A stretch of DNA of 64,000 bases, taken from the NCBI RefSeq assembly GCF_040939455.1, contig NC_134129.1, forward strand, positions 16,378,001 to 16,442,000, read 5' to 3'. Below, piece by piece: positions 59,340 through 64,000 of the stretch; position 1 is the stretch's first letter; each line of letters opens with the position of its first letter. Below the pieces are notes generated by a model, which saw only the letters and a program-made list of their open reading frames with translations, was not told the DNA's origin and did no database searches. The DNA is from Microcebus murinus. Taxonomy: Eukaryota; Chordata; Mammalia; Primates; Cheirogaleidae. Both the position numbers and the translations under genes were made by a program.

Positions 59340-59475
59340 CAAAAATCCTGAAACTTTCTTTGCCAGGCTTTTATTCTATGTGAGTTGTTCTTATGCCTGG
59401 AACAATCATGGCCCCTCCCCCTCCAGACCAACCCCTTTCACCTTGGGTGCAGCCTCCTCTCTCTCCCAGCACCCT
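59340..59475 (+). repeat. Possible L2 fragment, sense
   Basis: GTTCTTATGCCTGGAACAAT followed by pyrimidine-rich sequence recalls the sense L2 phrase around CTGCCTGGAA. Weak. Confidence 0.35.
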
Positions 59476-59501
59476 GGACTTCCACATCAGAACACCTGCC
59501 A

Positions 59502-59836
59502 TTCCCGGGCGAGGTGGCTCACGCCTGTCATCCTAGCACTCTGGGAGGCCGAGGCGGGAGGATCGCTCAAGGTCAGGAGTTCAAAACCAGCCTAAGCAAG
59601 AGCAAGACCCCTGTCTCTAATAAAAAATAGAAAGAAATTAATTGGCCGACTAAAAATATACAGAAAAAATTAGCCGGGCATGGTGACACACGCCTGTAGT
59701 CCCAGCTACTCGGGAGGCTGAGGCAGGAGGATCGCTTGAGCCCAGGAGTTGGAGGTTGCTGTGAGCTAGGCTGACGCCACGGCACTCACTCTAGCCTGGG
59801 CAACAAAGTGAGACTCTGTCTCAAAAAAGAAAAAAA
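59502..59836 (+). mobile_element. Alu SINE, sense
   Basis: Long-linker Alu beginning at GGGCGAGGTGGCTCACGCC. Perfect 12-base target duplication GAACACCTGCCA at 59490-59501 and 59837-59848. Confidence 0.95.
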
Positions 59837-60206
59837 GAACACCTGCCACATCAGAATGTGACAGGTCCACCTGTTCGCCTCCCTGCCTCCCCCACACCTG
59901 GCAAAGGGTGTGTGTGTGTTTTCCCAGCGCCTAGCACTTGCTTGGCACCTCAGGGCTTAATCAAGATGCGTTGGCTCAAATTAGTTAATTTATTTAATTT
60001 CCAATGGCTCTCTGGGTATGGTATCACTGGATATGACTTCAGACTACTGGACCCTTTTTATGTTACGCTGAAGGTAGAGATAAGTGCTCATAAGATATGG
60101 GGAGCTATAAAACCCCTCACTGTATAGAATCCAAGCAATAATACCCTTTCGAAACTTCAGTGATAAACATGGCAAGTTTCTTAGAGTATAAAAAGTATAT
60201 TTTCTT

Positions 60207-60509
60207 GCTCATGCCTGTAATCCTAGCCCTCTGGGAGGCTGAGGCGGGAGAATCGCTCAAGGTCAGGAGTTCGAAACCAGCCTGAGCAAGAGTGAGACCC
60301 CATCTCTAGTAAAAATAGACATAAATTAATTGGCCAACTAAAAACATACAGAAAAATTAGCCAGGCATGGTGGCGCATGCCTGTAGTCCCAGCTACTCAG
60401 GAGGCTGAGGCAGGAGGATCGCTTGAGCCCAGGAGTTGGAGGTTGCTGTGAGCTAGGCTGATGCCACGGCACTCTAGTCTGGGCAACAGAGTGAGACTCT
60501 GTCTCAAAA
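60207..60509 (+). mobile_element. Alu SINE, 5'-truncated
   Basis: Begins GCTCATGCCTGTAATCC, missing about 15 bases. Perfect 16-base target duplication AAAAGTATATTTTCTT at 60191-60206 and 60510-60525 shows the truncation dates from insertion. Confidence 0.96.
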
Positions 60510-60525
60510 AAAAGTATATTTTCTT

Positions 60526-63219
60526 AAATAAAAAGGAAGGTATACAGTCTAGGATCTGCTCCTGAGCCAGTTTCCTCATTTATAAATGAGAGGATGGGAC
60601 TGATGGTCTTAGAGAACCTTCCAGCAGAAGTTGTTCTTGGAAGGAAAAGTGTAGAGACTATCTCCCCAACAGCCTCTAGCACACGAGAGCTAAAGGCTTT
60701 TTGTTCACTAACTGAATGAATGAGAAAAAAAAAACCATATGGAAAAAAAAAAAAACCCAAACAGTCAAAAGGGAAATACACTTAGACTGCTGATGGAACT
60801 TTCAAGAAGGAAAGGGAGAATTGTGTGCAAGGACACAAGTTGACATTTACAGTGGAAAGGAGTTATATAAGCAGCTCCATTATTTAATTACATGCGACAG
60901 GACCCGTGAATTTACAGTGAAAAACTCTTCTAAATAAGAGAATCAAGGCCATAAAACTAGCATAGCTATATTTACAGGCTAGTACTTGGGGAAATGTCAT
61001 GGACTAATAATGATTTGATGAAATTTAATAACAAGGAGTCCCAGGAACATACTGGAAGAATGGTCCATTCGGCACAGATCTCCTTCCCTTGTCTCTCTTC
61101 AGTGGCTGTTTTTTCTGGAGCCTCTAACGGTTTGCAAACACAGGACTGCAAATGCGCCCGTTGTCACCGAGCCTGCCATTTGGAACCAGCTCTGGATCTG
61201 TGCGGCTTCTCTGCTGTGTGGCAGATCATGAGTGCGGTGGAGTTCAGTCTCGCCCGGGCCCCTTCCTGTCATAAATAAGATTACTTTCATTTCACTTGTG
61301 GAGTGTGCTATTCCTCAGAGTAATGAATTTCCTCTGTGCCTTTGAGCACAGAAACATGGTTTTGATTAGCTTTCTCTCTCTTAAAAAAAAAAGAAGAAGA
61401 AGAAGGGGAGAGGGAGGGGGAGGGAGGTAGGAGAGAGAATCTGAGCAAATTATTAATAATGAGATGTCAATTAACTCCACAAACGCAGGTGTGTTTTTTG
61501 CCGACTGGCTAGAACACGCTTTTATAAGCAGAACCAGAAAGGGGCTAGCTCATCTCTTCTGCAGTGCTAAGAAAATGAAGTAGGATCTTATCCTACGTGA
61601 ACAAAAGCATGAAAGAGGGAAAGAATATTCTTTTTCAAATTTGGTTTTAAGGAAAACTATATCAAACAGGCCCCCAGGCCAGACAAATAGCCCTGGATTC
61701 TTCTAGAATTATGGAGCACATCACAGAAGACCAGTGTACTTGGCCAGGGTCACAGGGCAGTCTCTGCCTCCATTTCCCCTGCCTTTGCCATGCTTGTGTG
61801 TGTGTGTGTGTGTGTGTGATTTTATGCTGATAAGATATTCCAGCCTTCCCCAGTCTAAAATTTACCCCCTCCCCCCGAGATTTGTAAGTTATGCAGTTCA
61901 TAGGGTTAAATATGCAATTGTTCAATGTTATGGTTTGGAATCTCTTGTCAAGGGGTGCCTCATTACCACGTGGCTGGGCTTTTCTCATTGTTGATAGTGC
62001 ATGCTGGAACCTGAAAACTATTTAGGATCCATTGACCCCTTGACTTCTGCCAGGACCTTTTTTGCTGTTATTTTTGGAAATTTAAGGATAGAGAATAGGG
62101 GAATGGAGTCTTCCCAAAATTATACCAGAGAAGGAGTTAAGCCATTTAAAAATTAAAAAAAAAAAAAGATCTGAAACTGGTGTTTCAAAATTATTTATTC
62201 TTAATGAAAAATCCCCAGATTTGTCTTCCCAGAATCTTTGTCTCTCCCCTTAATCAATGTCTGTTTCAGCCTCCGATTCGTAGTATATTATGTGTTTATT
62301 TATCGTCTAGAGAGGAAAAAATAATATTGGTATGAAAGCGTCAAGGAATGAAATTCCAGGCCACAGGTTGTCTCTGACAGTTCCCTGAAGACCAGACTTG
62401 TAACCCAGAGAAAGAAACTTGAAGCAATTCGCAGTGAGGTGTCTTCCTCCTGGCTAGGTGTTCTTGTTACGGTTCAGAAGAGCAGCTGGGTCCCATTTGC
62501 AATAAGAAGGATGGAGTTATTTAAGGAGCCGGTGCCTCTCCTAGGTGAAGTCTGCGTAGCTGAAATGTGTACAACAGGCTACAAGGAACCTTAAAAACAA
62601 GCTCCCACTTCACTTAGCCATAGCACAGGAAATTGTTTCTGGCTTGTTTTTGTTGTGCACAGAGAGAGCGTTGCGTATTTAAAATTCCCCACAGTTGTTT
62701 AGTATTCGCTCAGTAGTGGGCTTGTCCCTAATCAAAGTCCCTCTCAGTAAATCATGTCCACTCTGTCACTGTTTTGATTGGAAGCATGAATTGTAACGTT
62801 GAAAATCTCTCAGGACAGCAAACTTCTGCAGCTGTGGAAGGCTGGAGCTCTTTACTGGTCTTATTAAGGGAACCTGAGTGACTTCTTTTGGGGAAAAAAA
62901 AAAACCTAAGATGGAGTGAAATTCATAAGGTGCACTGAGATTTAGCATGAAGGTTTTATTATGAGCACGGCCCTGCAACAATATCCTCATAGAAATAAAT
63001 GCAGAATAGTAACAATTGTTCCATGAGTTGGCAAACATACTATTCTGCTGTCTTTTTGCCTTTTTGTTTTTTTTAGAGGGAAAAACAGAATCCAAATGTA
63101 AAATATGAAATCAGACACATTTAGTGCATTAGAATAGTGTTTGAACTGGATGTTTTTTCAAGGTACTGTATAGAAACAAATGTCACTTTTCTTTCCTGGA
63201 GGCATTTTGAAGCGTTTGT
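60526..63219. other. 2.7 kb without Alus, no gene recognised
   Basis: Holds a GA-rich run (61382-61438) and a (GT)n run (61795-61818). A 94-codon frame at 60994-61278 has cysteine-rich text (CKCARCHRAC) but no recognised domain. 62200-62900 looks repeat-free. Confidence 0.4.
61795..61818. repeat. (GT)n microsatellite
   Basis: About twelve GT dinucleotides without interruption. Confidence 0.9.
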
Positions 63220-63235
63220 CATTAATGTTTTTTGG

Positions 63236-63665
63236 TGTTTTTTTTTTTTTTTTTTTTTTGAGACAGAGTCTCATTCTATTGCCCCGGCTAGAGTGCCGTG
63301 GCGTCAGCCTAGCTCACAGCAACCTCCAACTCCTGGGCTCAAGCAATCCTCCTGCCTCAGCCTCCCGAGTAGCTGGGACTACAGGCATGCACCACCATGC
63401 CCGGCTAATTTTTTCTTTTTTCTCTTTTTTTAAATTTTCATTATTATTTTTTCTTTCCTTTTTTCAATCCTAAACTCATAAGATTGTTACATAATTTATT
63501 CTATATATATTTTAGTTGGCCAATTAATTTCTTTCTATTTTTAGTACAGATGGGGGGGGGGCTTGCTCTTGCTCAGGCTGGTCTCGAACTCCTGACCTTG
63601 AGCAATCCGCCCACCTGGGCCTCCCAGAGAGCTAGGATTATAGGTGTGAGCCACCACACCTGGCC
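63236..63665 (-). mobile_element. Alu SINE, antisense, with an insertion in the linker
   Basis: Long-linker Alu with target duplication CATTAATGTTTTT at 63220-63232 and 63669-63681. The linker is interrupted by 75 extra bases (63417-63491). Confidence 0.94.
63417..63491 (-). mobile_element. Micro-retroinsertion inside Alu linker
   Basis: 75 bases that no other Alu in the window has. TAATTTTTTCT (63406-63416) and TAATTTATTCT (63492-63502) flank it. On the minus strand the insert is about 30 non-repetitive bases followed by a degraded A-rich stretch, the layout of a tailed retroposed fragment. Confidence 0.5.
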
Positions 63666-63681
63666 AACCATTAATGTTTTT

Positions 63682-64000
63682 AAAGCATTAATTCTCTTTG
63701 GAATAAAAAAGGTGTAGAAATGTTGAATTTTCATTATTCTAAGGACACCACCGACTAGACTACCTCCTTCTGTATTTGGGATCTGGGGAACATCCTCAGA
63801 GGATAAAAACATATGTTGGAGGGGCTGGGTCTCAAAGAATGGGAAAAGGAGCAAAAGGATCTCAAAACTTTTGCTTACGCGCTGAGACCAATGCCACACC
63901 TAAGAAGATGTTTCTCTTCCAGAATGTTTCCTTGTTCACTGGGTCATTCCCTTATTGAATAATTTATTCCTTTACAATATGTTCATTGAACATCTACGGT
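63682..64000. other. Apparently unique sequence to the window edge
   Basis: No gene or repeat recognised. Confidence 0.4.

Noticed and set aside
60994..61278. 94-codon frame with a cysteine cluster (CKCARCHRAC)
   Set aside because: Cysteine spacing fits no zinc-binding family I know, and no splice or start context supports it.

Overview
This is a stretch of primate nuclear genome with no recognisable protein-coding gene, tRNA, rRNA or other functional RNA gene. About thirty-four Alu SINEs are present. Most have the longer A-rich middle linker (AGAAATTAATTGGCCAACTA) and the phrase TAATCCTAGCACTCTGGGAGG, the dimeric Alu form I associate with strepsirrhine primates. Together with the absence of tRNA-fused galago SINEs, this points to a lemur. 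A few older Alus (581, 14104, 18491, 26022, 40281) lack that linker and look like AluJ. Assignment to Lemuriformes is an inference from repeat type, not from a database search.

Layout. 1-10 kb: an internally deleted Tigger1 DNA transposon (2185-3703) carrying an Alu and a small A-rich insertion, a MER2 (4019-4352), a 5'-truncated L1 with an Alu inside it (5285-5887), and an AT-rich stretch holding an 80-bp inverted duplication next to nested perfect palindromes (8344-9188). 10-20 kb: old L2, MIR and L1 fragments, a 222-bp hAT element with short terminal inverted repeats and a target duplication (13769-13990), and a solo LTR on the minus strand (about 19079-19709). 20-30 kb: a roughly 360-bp TTC/TCC tract grown from an Alu tail, and a three-level nest of Alu in L1 in L2-like repeat (22815-24190). 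29-32 kb: two inverted copies of a TA-flanked DNA transposon carrying a 31-bp minisatellite and a shared acidic reading frame; this is the most unusual feature of the window. 34-37 kb: an Alu inside an Alu, plus a separate copy of half of the outer Alu and its flank that lacks the inner Alu. 39-45 kb: a long antisense L1 relic and a younger truncated L1 that still has an open ORF2 C-terminal frame. 45-64 kb: Alus between stretches of apparently unique sequence, some with the look of conserved non-coding sequence.

The window reads as intergenic or intronic DNA whose structure is the product of retroposition, cut-and-paste transposition and replication-slippage or template-switch events. Nothing here works as an operon or pathway. 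The open reading frames of 60-215 codons are explained by repeats, low complexity or chance.
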